Assembly: GCA_025642065.1 (NCBI GenBank)
Contig: JAODUP010000418.1
Location: 94,501 to 158,500 of the forward strand
Reading direction: 5' to 3'
From: Paralvinella palmiformis
Lineage: Eukaryota; Annelida; Polychaeta; Terebellida; Alvinellidae
DNA: 64,000 nucleotides
Below are positions 25,500 to 36,114 of this stretch, piece after piece. Each line of letters starts with the position of its first letter. Within the stretch, counting starts at the first letter, position 1. The translations under genes and the position numbers were made by a program. A model generated the notes under the pieces. It worked only from the letters and a program-made list of their open reading frames with translations. It had not been told where the DNA came from and searched no databases.

Positions 25500-26110
25500 T
25501 AATATTAAAGATATTATAACATATATAGATGATTTGTATGTCTTGCATGAACAATTGAGAAAGTGTGGCATCATCGACAAATTTGTTAATCCAACATGAT
25601 GGTAACAGATCACTAACCTGAAGGGATGAACAAACTCAGTCGCTGTAATCCACTTGTGAATCATGTCTACCAGTGCATGTGTAGTACACGTTCCTTTACA
25701 CACTCCATGTTGGCTTACATCTATTGAACTCGATATGTAATCCCACACCTTGGAACTGCAGCTGCTTACTGAGCACAGGTGTAAACGACATTGGCCTCAA
25801 ATCTGTACTTATTTTCATTAGTGTTTTGTTTTTGTTTTTTTTTGGGGGGGGGGATTGGGCATATTAATCAAAACACTTCCTTTTCCCCACTTGTTGGCGT
25901 GACATTATTGAACTCAATTGAACCACATTGGTCCTGCTTTTAAAACAGGGGCATTTAAATTTCTTTTTTTTAAAATCCAATTGATTAAGGCATCTGGCCC
26001 AGTTGCTTTGTGTTTTTTATGTTAGACAACTGAGTTTCCACATCCGCTGTTTTGATAATATAGTGATCTCTAACGAACTGTGACTGGATATATGGTATAA
26101 GTGAGGGATT
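25500..26110 (-). pseudogene. Second LINE fragment, 5' part of the RT
   Basis: The minus strand carries TDLRPMSFTP (a LINE D-x-R-P-I-S-L-T-P motif) near 25.79 kb and DVSQHGVCKGTCTTHALVDM near 25.69 kb (the QHGFRKGRST-like motif). It ends before the polymerase box. The neighbour at 23.15-24.56 kb has its own version of these blocks, so this is a separate insertion. Confidence 0.7.
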
Positions 26111-26119
26111 CAGTGGATA

Positions 26120-27590
26120 TAGGTCCTCCGAAATAAAGCAGAAAACATGTTAATTGCGTTGGGCAGGTCTGGTAGAGAGTCCTCACATTGTGAATTGGCC
26201 ATGCCTTGTAATTTACCGTACTCTCTGTTTGTTTGTAAGCTGTGGATCAGGGGGACATATTACAACACGGTGGTCCGACAAACCCATTGGACCCGATACA
26301 TTTGGTTCGGAGTACAATTTGTATACATTCGTCAGGATCTTGTCCAGTACCATGTCTCTATAACATGAACGAGCACGTTACTGCTCAACATAAATAATAG
26401 AATAATGGCTACTCGTAGAAATACAGTTTTACCACGATGTAAATGCAATATACATGAATGAAGCATCGTGAATATCACAGAAATTGAAACACTTAACATC
26501 AAATAAAATACATTGCATTCGATAAATTATATACAACTAACCTATTATGCTACATAGATTATACCTACAAGTTCAGCCATTCACATCCATGGTTTATAAA
26601 CACCAATATGTGGTGCTACTTAAAATCATTCTAATCCCCTAATGATAATATTCAATCGGGGATAATCTTACCTTATATTTGAGAAAAGAACCTAATACAT
26701 GCCTTATGTGAAAGTTCATAAAATTATAATTGAAGGGTTTGGGCTTAAAGTAATAACTATACTGCAAAGACTCTGAATACTACTGCACGTATTCATGCCG
26801 TGGATGATACCAAAACTTGTCTCGATTTCAGTGGAGTAATCAGCACACAGAATGACGGACTTCATTATCAGACTGTGCAGTGTCAATATTGGTTAAAATT
26901 AATCTTAATTCTCCAGTGCAGTGGGTCTATAAGAGAAAATTTCGTAGTTTTCTGGGATGGCGGACAATTAACAATTTTAACAATAATTATCCGTGACCGT
27001 CATCCGAGTTTTTATCTCTCAGCGTTAACCTTCGCATATTTAACACCGAGTTAGATGACCATTTTGTTCTACACACCACATTATTAGTTTGCTTGATCCC
27101 CTAAATTCATAGCCCGTATTTTGTTTTTATTGTCTCCTCGGGATTTAGAATGGCTAAGTTATTCCCGTCTGTCGTCAACATCTGTACGTTTACTTACTAA
27201 TACAGTATAAAATAATTTATTTAAAATTAAGGACATAAATGCGTTATATTTTCATGGAATGAATATACACCTACATGTCAACCAAGATCTATTGGGGTGT
27301 TGATTTAAAATATCATAACGTTAAATATAAACCTAGTTTATCAGATAAAGATAGTATCCAGGCAAGTTTTGTACTTACTACGTTATTATGTAAAACATAT
27401 GTTGCGCCGCATATGTCAGTGTGTACGATTTTAGTTAAATCACGGATGAGTCACATTTGGTGTAATTTCGCAAAACATATCATTTGTTGGAGAGTGCATT
27501 TTTTCTCTTCAGAAACCAATGTGACAGTAATCTACAATGAAAATATATTCAATAGCGTAAACAATACCACGCAAATAAGCAGCGGACTTT
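26120..27590. other. Intergenic stretch, nothing assigned
   Basis: An open plus-strand frame at 27275-27649 (124 codons) is unassigned; its 3' end runs into a SINE. No coding signature recognised. Confidence 0.5.
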
Positions 27591-27609
27591 CTCCTAAAGA
27601 ATCGCTAAC

Positions 27610-27769
27610 GATGATTGATGTTTTACGGCCACTTTTGTGCACATGGTAGGCCAAACGGGCCGAGCGAGCTCCAAAATGAAACACCCTTCAGATATTCCCA
27701 CGCCGAGATTCGAACTCAGGTAGTAGTGATCTGTGGTCCAACGCGCTACCAACTAGACCACGAAGGCGC
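27610..27769 (-). mobile_element. tRNA-derived SINE family A, copy 3, with intact target duplication
   Basis: CCTAAAGAATCGCTAAC occurs at 27593-27609 and again at 27770-27786: a perfect 17-bp target duplication. On the minus strand the element reads GGCGCCTTCGTGGTCTAGTT head, GAGTTCGAATC B box, and ends GTGGCCGTAAAACATCAA. The identical duplication indicates a fairly recent insertion. Confidence 0.93.
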
Positions 27770-27974
27770 CCTAAAGAATCGCTAACAGTAATTACATATC
27801 TAGCACGCCCACACCCACTGAAACATGGCTCGGACATCTTTCGTGGTCTTGACGAGAAGTGGCTCGACAGTACAGCAGTTAGAGCCAGAATTGATTTTTT
27901 TTTTAAATGGAATGGAGAAATTTTGAATTATAATTGAGAAATTAATTTACCATTTTTACAACGTTAACACTTAC

Positions 27975-28555
27975 ATGTGGTGTTACCAATATACTGGAAC
28001 CAAAATGATCCATATACACACACCGACCGTGGCACCCCAAGTGAGCGTTTAACCAATTAAATGGTCTGGATACCTTGGGATACAATTAATTACCATCATC
28101 TCACCGGGAATGCCAATCTGGTGCAAAAACAGACTTAACTGCTTTAATAACCATTTGAGATATTTTGTAAACTTACCATATGTAAGTAGTTTAGTACCCC
28201 ACAGGGTTGTAAAAGTAAATACAGGATCAGACACCTGCTAGGCGGAACTAAGTAAAAACTTTCATTTCAAACTTCCTACTGGACAGTAGAATATAAACAC
28301 ATCTTTGATGATCACGAAATACACTTTTACATGGGGATGCACCCAGGACTATGATCCACCACTTGATATATTCAAATATCTCTAGCTAAACGCATCTTGT
28401 GGTTAGGCAATTTTGTGTTATCAATATACTGGAACCTAACTGATCCAGAACTTTGGTTCCATATATATCTCTAATGTACAGATATGCACACTGACTGTAG
28501 TACCCCACATGAGCATTTAACCAATTAAAATGGTCTGGATACCATGGACTCTACC
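27975..28555. repeat. Direct repeat, about 450 bp apart
   Basis: Blocks CAATATACTGGAACC and TTTAACCAATTAAA with GGTCTGGATACC occur at 27985-28080 and again at 28415-28550, in the same order and orientation. They look like two diverged copies of one unit. Confidence 0.65.
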
Positions 28556-28649
28556 CACAACACTGTGACACCACCACATAGAATGCATGTAATCTAAATA
28601 GAGATATTGCTATTTAGGAATTTACCCCCGTTCAATGTTTAGAACAGGC

Positions 28650-28885
28650 AATATAAAATTAAATCCACAAATTAATTTACCATTTAATTTTTTAATTCAG
28701 AAATATTTCTTCCATGACAATCCTACTTGGAATATAAACTACTCGGAGTAGGTATTCCAAGTACGTACTAGATGTACCTACTCCTAGTAAAAAGTATTAA
28801 CCAAAAAAAATTGGAACTGAAATATTTGATGTGGAAGTGACCAAATAGAATTGAGTGAAATTGGAATTGACTGGTTAGAGCAGTC
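28650..28885. mobile_element. hAT-type MITE family A, copy 4 (truncated)
   Basis: Contains AAATCCACAAATTAATTTAC and the conserved core TCCTACTTGGAATATAAACT followed by GGAGTAGGTATTCCAAGTA. The left terminus is missing; intergenic, just downstream of HSBP1. Confidence 0.7.
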
Positions 28886-29700
28886 TGGTGCAAAATTAAA
28901 AGGGTGGGTTCACAACTGAATCATATCAGTTTTTGTGGGCTATTTGTCTAGAGAATTATCACTCGCCTACCTGTTCCAGGTAGGTCCAGCACCAAGACTA
29001 GATAAAGTACTCACTCGCTGGTGGCTGATTGATGACGATGAGAACATGAAACTGCTGCGTTCATTAAGTACTAAAGTGAGACATTAAAGCTCCTGATACT
29101 GATGACAGCCAACACTGAAACTCTGTTCAAACACACACGATTTTATTATAACAACAGGAAGAAATATACAATTGAGAAAATATAAATAAGATTATGGTTT
29201 GCTTCGGTGCAGCTGCTGTTTAAAATATTGACATCTGTAACACCGACACGATCCACTTACACATAGTTAACAGAGAACATAACCGATGTAATGTAACAGT
29301 TCATGGACAAAGTTAATGAAACAGAATCAGAGAGCGAATATTTAAAAAAAATACACTTCTGCTGCCCAACCAATAATTACACCTAACATTCCTAATCATG
29401 CTACTAAAAAACAACAACAAATTTGTGTGCAAATAAACACCACGTTAATTGTTTTACAAATCAGAGAGAATTATATTAAAAACAACTTGTAGACTCTTCA
29501 ATCGTTGCTACTGAACAAAATGTCTGGGATGGCATTTTAAAAAATAGATATCTGACTGTGAAACGTTTCATGTGATAATGATTATCATGGGCTACCAGAC
29601 GTAATACAACATGCCACACTTGCTACGCACTACCATTGCTGCATCGAGTCTACATTACAGTGTTTAGTCATACTGAGGTCTAATAATAGATGATCCCCTC

Positions 29701-30774
29701 CTATTTCTCCTCCACTCCTGCCTGAGTCATCAGGTCGGCAATGTTCTTCTCCAGGTCGTCAATTCTGTGTCCCATGTCATCTAGTAAGCAGCCGTTAAGG
29801 ACAATGATTCATGCCAAAATGACCGTTTGTATGCCTTCCAACTTAAATTATAAACTAAAATGAACTAGGATATTTGAACCTCAAGCTGTGAAATGTTTTG
29901 AGGAAAAACATGCTTATTCATTCCATGCATATAAATAATAACTTCTATATGTATATATAAATATATATCAGGTATGGGTCAAATACATTTGTATTTGAAA
30001 GCATTAGTTTTTAAATACTTTCACACAAAGTATTTGATTTTTGAAATACATTAATTTAAAATACTTTTCCTAAATTATTTCATGTTTTGATCTGAATATT
30101 TTGTCACCAACATGATTTGTTTCAGGAAATAATCTGATCAATGAATTGCACACATACAACCATGAAGGAATTGGCTTCTTTCTGTGATCATAAGGAATTG
30201 CAATTAATGATATCTTTGGTGTAATGACTTCTGATGGCTTCTTTGTTAATCAAATGGAGATTATCCTCAATTATATGTAATATAATTAGAAGAGATCAAA
30301 GGATAATATGAAATATCTTGTGAGTAAATCCAATGAACAATCATCTTTCCTATAAAAGGACTAACCATCTTCCTCAGGTGTAATCAACAAAAACTTCATA
30401 AATTGATGTGACAAATCTAGTTGATGCTGTGATGTTATGTAATGTGTGTATCAGAATAAAAAGCAAAGGAAAAACAATGAATTTGTTCTTTTCATTTGAA
30501 TAGTATTTGATTTGAAATACATCCAAAAGTATTTGTATTTAAATACATTTACAAATGAATGTATTTGACCAAAAGAAAAGTATTTGTATTTAACTACATT
30601 TCGATGTATTTGACCCCATACCTGATATATGTGTGTTACAGTTAATAGGTATAATCAGGTAATGTGTATATTACCTGAAATATTCAGGTAATACATCTAT
30701 TGCTGAGATTTAATACCGATTACTGAAAAATTTCAGGTAATATACATATTACCTGATTATACAGATTACCGGTA

Positions 30775-30806
<32 letters not shown>

Positions 30807-33765
30807 GTGTGTGCTTAAATACTTTAGTTTATCTCAAAGGATATTTCTCGTGATGACTTGGTCAGACATATTCTGAAATTTGTCCTGCATTTGTTGTAAC
30901 AAGTTCTGCACCTGGAACACACAGAGTGAATATAGCATTGATTACCTTGATATAATAAAGTCAACAATATTCTTATTTAAGCTAATCATGAGAATGAGTT
31001 AGTTGTTTAATTGTGGGACTGCTTGTATGAAAGGAAATAAGCCAATCAGAATTAAGCACATTATTGATGGCTAAAACATCCCACAGATGTGGCGATGTTA
31101 GCATTTGCTCCCACAGTGAAACTGAAAGCAAGTAATCCAGTCCATTGTTAATTCTAGGAGTTTTCACAGGTTTTAGTCATAAAAACCACCAAAAAATTAA
31201 CCTGTTGGGCTACACAATTAAATGATGACAACAACGGCCATATACACTCAACAACAAATATATACTTGCCCTATTTATATCAAAAGGGTAATACATTAGC
31301 CATAAAAAGAGTGATATATTATTATTAGTCATATTTTACACAAAAAAACTGTAGTAACTAGCATATTAGCCATACCTAGACTATACTACTAGCCACATTA
31401 ATTACAGCGGATCAGTGCCATTGACCTGAGTGAACACTACACAATTACAATCACCACACAATACACATGAGAGTCCTAACCCCCCCCCCCACAAGCTTAA
31501 AACTTCCTACCAGTTCTATGCCAATACTTTCTGGTACCTGATCTTTCCTTCACTCAGAACAGAACCAACGATGATCAATATCTTAACTGAAGCATAATCC
31601 TTTACCTCATATGGTTATATTTCATGCATCCCATGGAATGCAATGAAGAAGCAACATGTTTTACTGTATAATGTATGATCTAAACACAGCCATATGTTTA
31701 TTAAAAAACCTTTATGCATGAAAAGAACACTATACTAAAGTTATTATTATAATAATATTAATTTTCTTTTATAAAACACCTCTTTAATGTTAACTGTTGA
31801 TATATATAGGAGTATCTTAACATCTCATGCATTACTAATCTCAATAACTGTATTTACAAACATCATAATTAGTAATGTTTCATTTAACAAGTATTTGACA
31901 TATCTGAACACATTCACTGCAGGGTGACCATTGATGAAAACAACTGAAGTTGTTTGTACCAAAGGATCTCGATATAAACATACACCTTCTGTCTCATATC
32001 ATAACATTAAATTGTTTATCACAGTGCCATACTAACATGGTGACATAAAACCCCACAATATGCACCTGATTTCATGTAAACTAAGATGTCTCAGTCAGAG
32101 TCGGACAGATGCCAGTTGTGTGCTATACAGCAAACCCCCACATTAAACAACCGTCTAGCATATGACATACCTAACATGAGAAATACAAGAAACTGATCTC
32201 CATTCATAACAACGGCATGACTGCAAACAATTATCCTAAGCTCATTCAAACAAGATACGCTATAGTAGAAATCAACCCCCCCACACACACACAATCACCA
32301 GCTTAACCTACTGGGTGATTAGCACCCACAGCAGTCTACATACCAGTCACACAATCCAGACTAATATTGACTCCTCTGACCCCGACCAGATTAGGTCACC
32401 ATCAATAGGCATTGAGAATAATGAGAAAACAAACAAGCTTTCACTCTAGTCACCGTCCTAACACCACAGCCTGGGACTTGATCAGACATGTCGGCCAAAC
32501 TTGGAGCCAACAACATAGGAACTGTTATAAGCCACCTTGACCAAAAGAAACTGATCAATATTAATCCGAACAAGAAATCAAGAACTGAATTAGAGAAGAC
32601 AGAGTAGCAAAATATTCAACATCACTGAACATGGGATTAAATATGTGATTGCTTATTAGAGGCTTAATGCCAACCATTCCAAAATGATATAGCCATTGTA
32701 CTACTGGTACTCGTTAGACACCTAAACAAAAATCAATCACATTACTAAACATGCTACACTGGATGATGCGTCATCAATCACTAATTTATAATCAGACCAG
32801 ATTTGAGGGAATATTGCAATAATACATGTATAACAGATGAATACATAAATTTATGTTTGGCGTGGTTCTTATGCAATAATTACCACCACACGCCTACTGG
32901 GGAGCATTTACAAAATGAATTAGACTGTAAATGGGTGATAACTTTTCATGAATTGTGCCAATAGCTAGTAGCATCAATTTCGCTGTGCTGCCTCACCACT
33001 GCCAATCACCTTACATTATAACTAAGAACTGTGTTGACAAAGCACCAACTAGTCTATTAATATTCACATAATATCATAATCTTGGGTCACAATATGAAAC
33101 TTTCTATGAGGTTATTCAAATTAGGAGAGTTCTATTTTTATTTTATAATTCAATATTTTGTACCATTTAGTCTTTACCCTTCTAAAAATATACACTCTTC
33201 CAACAATAACCAATTTTTGTTGATGTCATACTGCAAATATATTAATTCACTGATTAGTTGATACTGCTTAATGATTTTATTGTTATGAAAACACAAGTAT
33301 TTTGTAGTTTATAACAAATAGATCTGTAGGTTTCAAACCCATTAGGGATTATAATTTTTTTTAAATTAGAAATGAGTAGTCTAGATCTAGGCTACTTCAT
33401 TTCAGTACCACTACTTGAGAAATTATTTATTGATTTAACAAAGAACAATTTATATATTTAGACAGTTAACAAATACGAAAGCAGATGTTAGTTCTCTATA
33501 AAAGCAGGCACATATGATGATAGTTTAAATTTTTAAACGGGCGCGAAGTCGAGCATCACTCAAGTCAAGTCCAGACGTGTTCAAAAGTCCAGATCTGCAC
33601 TAAACCGCTGACCAGTGACCTAACAATATTATAGAAATATTGACAGAAGAGGTGAAATAATTGCTACACTCTCTGCGTTATTCTTCTACTTACATATTGG
33701 GTCAGGTCCTGAATGTCCTTAGGATCGCCACTGTTTGTAATATAATCTTTGCCAGTGTCCGTCAT
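29701..33765 (-). CDS. HSBP1: HSBP1, heat shock factor-binding protein 1
   Basis: A small coiled-coil protein that binds the trimerisation domain of HSF1 and dampens the heat-shock response (family knowledge). Exons: 33765-33694 (24 codons from the ATG), 30911-30845, and 29783-29701 ending in TAG. The spliced product is 73 residues; human HSBP1 is 76. Diagnostic blocks are [29 protein letters not shown], then [19 protein letters not shown] and MTQAGVEE, nearly identical to the family's heptad-repeat helix. Intron 1 is a normal GTAAGT...CAG intron. Intron 2 cannot be joined with GT-AG without breaking the protein; it fits an AT-AC minor-class intron exactly. The N-terminal part before DPKDIQ differs from vertebrates, as is usual. 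A TTTATT at 29142-29147 would be a poly(A) signal on this strand, but the 3' end is not proven. Confidence 0.97.
29969..30624. mobile_element. hAT-type MITE family C
   Basis: Left end CAGGTATGGGTCAAATACAT, right end ATGTATTTGACCCCATACCT plus G: inverted repeats of about 20 bp. 656 bp, flanked by ATATATAT (29961-29968) and ATATATGT (30625-30632), compatible with an 8-bp duplication in AT-rich DNA. Sub-terminal GTATTTGTATTT repeats occur on both sides. No transposase. Lies in the HSBP1 AT-AC intron. Confidence 0.8.
30650..30761. repeat. Nested palindrome built from TCAGGTAAT
   Basis: Outer arms at 30650-30682 and 30729-30761 match as inverted repeats with one mismatch. Each arm is itself a palindrome (TCAGGTAAT...ATTACCTGA). 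A (CA)n-(TA)n run follows to 30810. Sits 83 bp from the HSBP1 U12 5' splice site. Confidence 0.8.
30912..33693 (-). other. HSBP1: HSBP1 intron 1
   Basis: A 2.8-kb GT-AG intron. I see only short low-complexity tracts (C-run near 31480, CA-run near 32285) and no other gene or clear transposon. Confidence 0.7.
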
Positions 33766-33868
33766 TCTGGATGAGTTGTTGAACTAATGAAGTCGAGCTT
33801 TACAACTTTCACCGCTTTATACCAAGAACTGTTGTCTAGCAAAATAATACGAATAATGAATGATCCCC

Positions 33869-33878
33869 GCGCATGCGC
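33869..33878. promoter_or_regulatory. NRF1-like palindrome upstream of HSBP1
   Basis: GCGCATGCGC, the core NRF1 binding palindrome, lies 104-113 bp upstream of the HSBP1 ATG in an otherwise AT-rich, CpG-poor region. NRF1-type sites are common in housekeeping promoters. Function here is inferred. Confidence 0.5.
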
Positions 33879-34584
33879 TAATCGCTAGAAATGATTGCCC
33901 GTGTAATTTTATTTACAGCGGTCTAAAGATTTAACAATAAAGCTATTTCTAGCCAGTGTGTTGTATTTTTTATTATATATTCTAAAATAATACATACATT
34001 TTCATTTATAGATAGTCCATTAAATAGTCACTTAATTATATATAATATATATGTTATATGTTCTTTTCATATCCAAGCCAGTTCGCCCATGTCAGTTCGT
34101 CACAAATTATAACAGTTCGTAATATACACTTATCGACACTCTGAACTGCTTTTCGTGTGGATTTTAAACAAAATAATTCCGAGACGATCGTAAGCAGATA
34201 TTACATTTGAATTTAACTGGCTCTCACTTATAGCCTATTTTATCCTTTTATTTTAATTATTCTTTAACAGATGTAAATTTATTAAGAATACAAAATCTGG
34301 TATCGTTCATCAACTAAAAACATGTTGAGCATGTGTCAACACACATACACGCGCGCGCGCACACACACACAACAGAACACGATTTACGAATGGCAATTAA
34401 ACTGTTCATGAAAGGATTCTTCAGGGGATTGAATCCAGAGTGATGATTTTTCACACTGAGACATGTGTAGTGTCTAACCAGTCCCTAAGTCGCCATGCAA
34501 CAAAAAAGCTAATCACCTACAGGCATGGTGTCTGGGAGTAAAACGCCTAAGTCAGATCACGGCAGTTGTGAAAATGTTTAGATT

Positions 34585-34775
34585 AATTGCTTGCTTGTGT
34601 TTCGGGGAGAATCCCCAGGCTGTCACTTGATCAGCACCGCTTCTATCTAGGAGTGGTTAAGACTAACTCCTCCCCCACCACTCACAGGGGAGTAGTACGG
34701 AAAGGTCGAGCCGAAATACCCTGAGGGTGGTCACTGCCAGAGTGTATTACGTCCTCAGGGGGTCTTAACGGCCCG
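34585..34775 (-). mobile_element. SINE family C fragment
   Basis: Reverse complement of the middle and 3' part of the 45.4-kb SINE: GGGGAGAATCCCCAGGCTGT at the 3' end, then an ACTACTCCCC block and a GGTATTTCGGCTC block. Another 3' fragment (CAGCCTGGGGATACTCCCC) is at 35380-35450 on the plus strand, and a tRNA-like head is at 35790-35890 on the minus strand. Confidence 0.7.
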
Positions 34776-34945
34776 GGTTAGAAACAGCTATGGTGCCCAT
34801 TGTTAATAGGGGAATGACAACTTTTCACTAACGATAAATACTTGAAATCTTTTAGCAAATTATTTCATATTACACAGAGACTGAGACTTGTATTTCAGCT
34901 GAACCAGTGTGTCTTTCCAAAGGATTTAACATAATATATTTATCA

Positions 34946-34948
<3 letters not shown>

Positions 34949-34985
<37 letters not shown>
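34949..34985. repeat. (AT)n microsatellite
   Basis: About 18 TA units. Other dinucleotide tracts of this kind: 6041-6080, 20200-20229, 42919-42980, 46935-46990, 49764-49812, 49908-49931, 50782-50804, 62987-63010. Confidence 0.95.
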
Positions 34986-34990
<5 letters not shown>

Positions 34991-36114
34991 CCACTGATTG
35001 ACCGGACCGATCTTTCCAGATGAATGACACAGTCAAGTCTTCGTTATTCATGTTGACTCGTAGGGGATTTTTAACATGGGTTTCAATGGATTAAATAAAT
35101 GATTTTAAAATTAAACCTTTAGTTGAATGTAAATTGATTTAAATCAAGATTTTTTATATATTTCGGAACTATTATTTTTACTTGTGCCTGGTAACCAATC
35201 ATATATGTATCACCTGTATATTATTAAATATTAAAAAAAAATATTACATTAGATGATTGACACCCTTGACATTTACATATAGTAAATATTGCACGAAATT
35301 GCTGATTCAGAAAAAAGATAGTACATTTTCAATACAGGATATCGTGCATAAATACCAATATTACAGTAATAGGAATCACCGTAGGCTGTGCCAAACAAGC
35401 GACAGCCTGGGGATACTCCCCGAACTACAAGCAAGCAATAGGAATCACCCATTGAATTATAATCTATGTGAGCATTGATTTTATCCATTCATGTCGTCAT
35501 GTCAGATGGCAAAAGTTCTAGAAAAATAAGTTTGAACTGGACAGGCCGGACTATGACAGTCATGCAAATCGCGCTGAACGTTATCTAGTTTAGTGGCATA
35601 TATCTATTGGATGAAGTCTATATTCTATTCTTATTAAATGGAAAATTATGATCTAGATATCACATTTCCTTAATGGACTATAAATAAAATCCAAATATAG
35701 CTGGTAAATAGCCTAAATACAGTTTTTCAGTAAGACATTTATCGGCCACTGCACGCGTAAATCGGCATGCAACACAATGATTCCCAGACTTCTAACCCGA
35801 TACCGTAGTGTGAAATTCAGCCGTATGATGGTACCAGGAGTAATTGAATCGGTCTATTGTGACTGCTTAACCGCTAGGCCACCGGAACTCACCAGGTTAA
35901 TTATCTAAGCAACCCTATTTATAGCTAATTTTCAATTGCTGTATCTTTCTTCAAAACAATACTATATAACCCAACTGTCACTGGCTTCAAATGTTAGTTT
36001 GTACAACGGGCAGACGTCAGGGATATTTCTTATTGATTGTTCTTCCTTAGCAGTTATCTTATTTTCCAACAATTTTAGTTTAGTTTCTGTCTCTTGGGTG
36101 ACAGCTGTTAGTTT

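Larger units (their letters stand above)
29784..30844 (-). other. HSBP1: HSBP1 intron 2: U12-type AT-AC intron
   Basis: On the minus strand the intron starts ATATCCTTT (30844-30836), the exact minor-spliceosome 5' site. It has TCCTTAAC at 29801-29794, the exact U12 branch site, and ends in AC at 29785-29784, about 11 nt beyond the branch adenosine. Joining 30845 to 29783 creates the Ile codon of the conserved Arg-Ile-Asp-Asp-Met and keeps frame. No GT-AG alternative does this: using the nearby TAG as acceptor loses the frame and sequence. The intron carries a MITE at 29969-30624 and a nested palindrome at 30650-30761. Confidence 0.93.

Noticed and set aside
27627..27770. A true tRNA gene
   Set aside because: A and B boxes are present, but the sequence cannot fold a full cloverleaf, continues into a constant non-tRNA body, and recurs seven times; it is a SINE. 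The same applies to families B, C and D.
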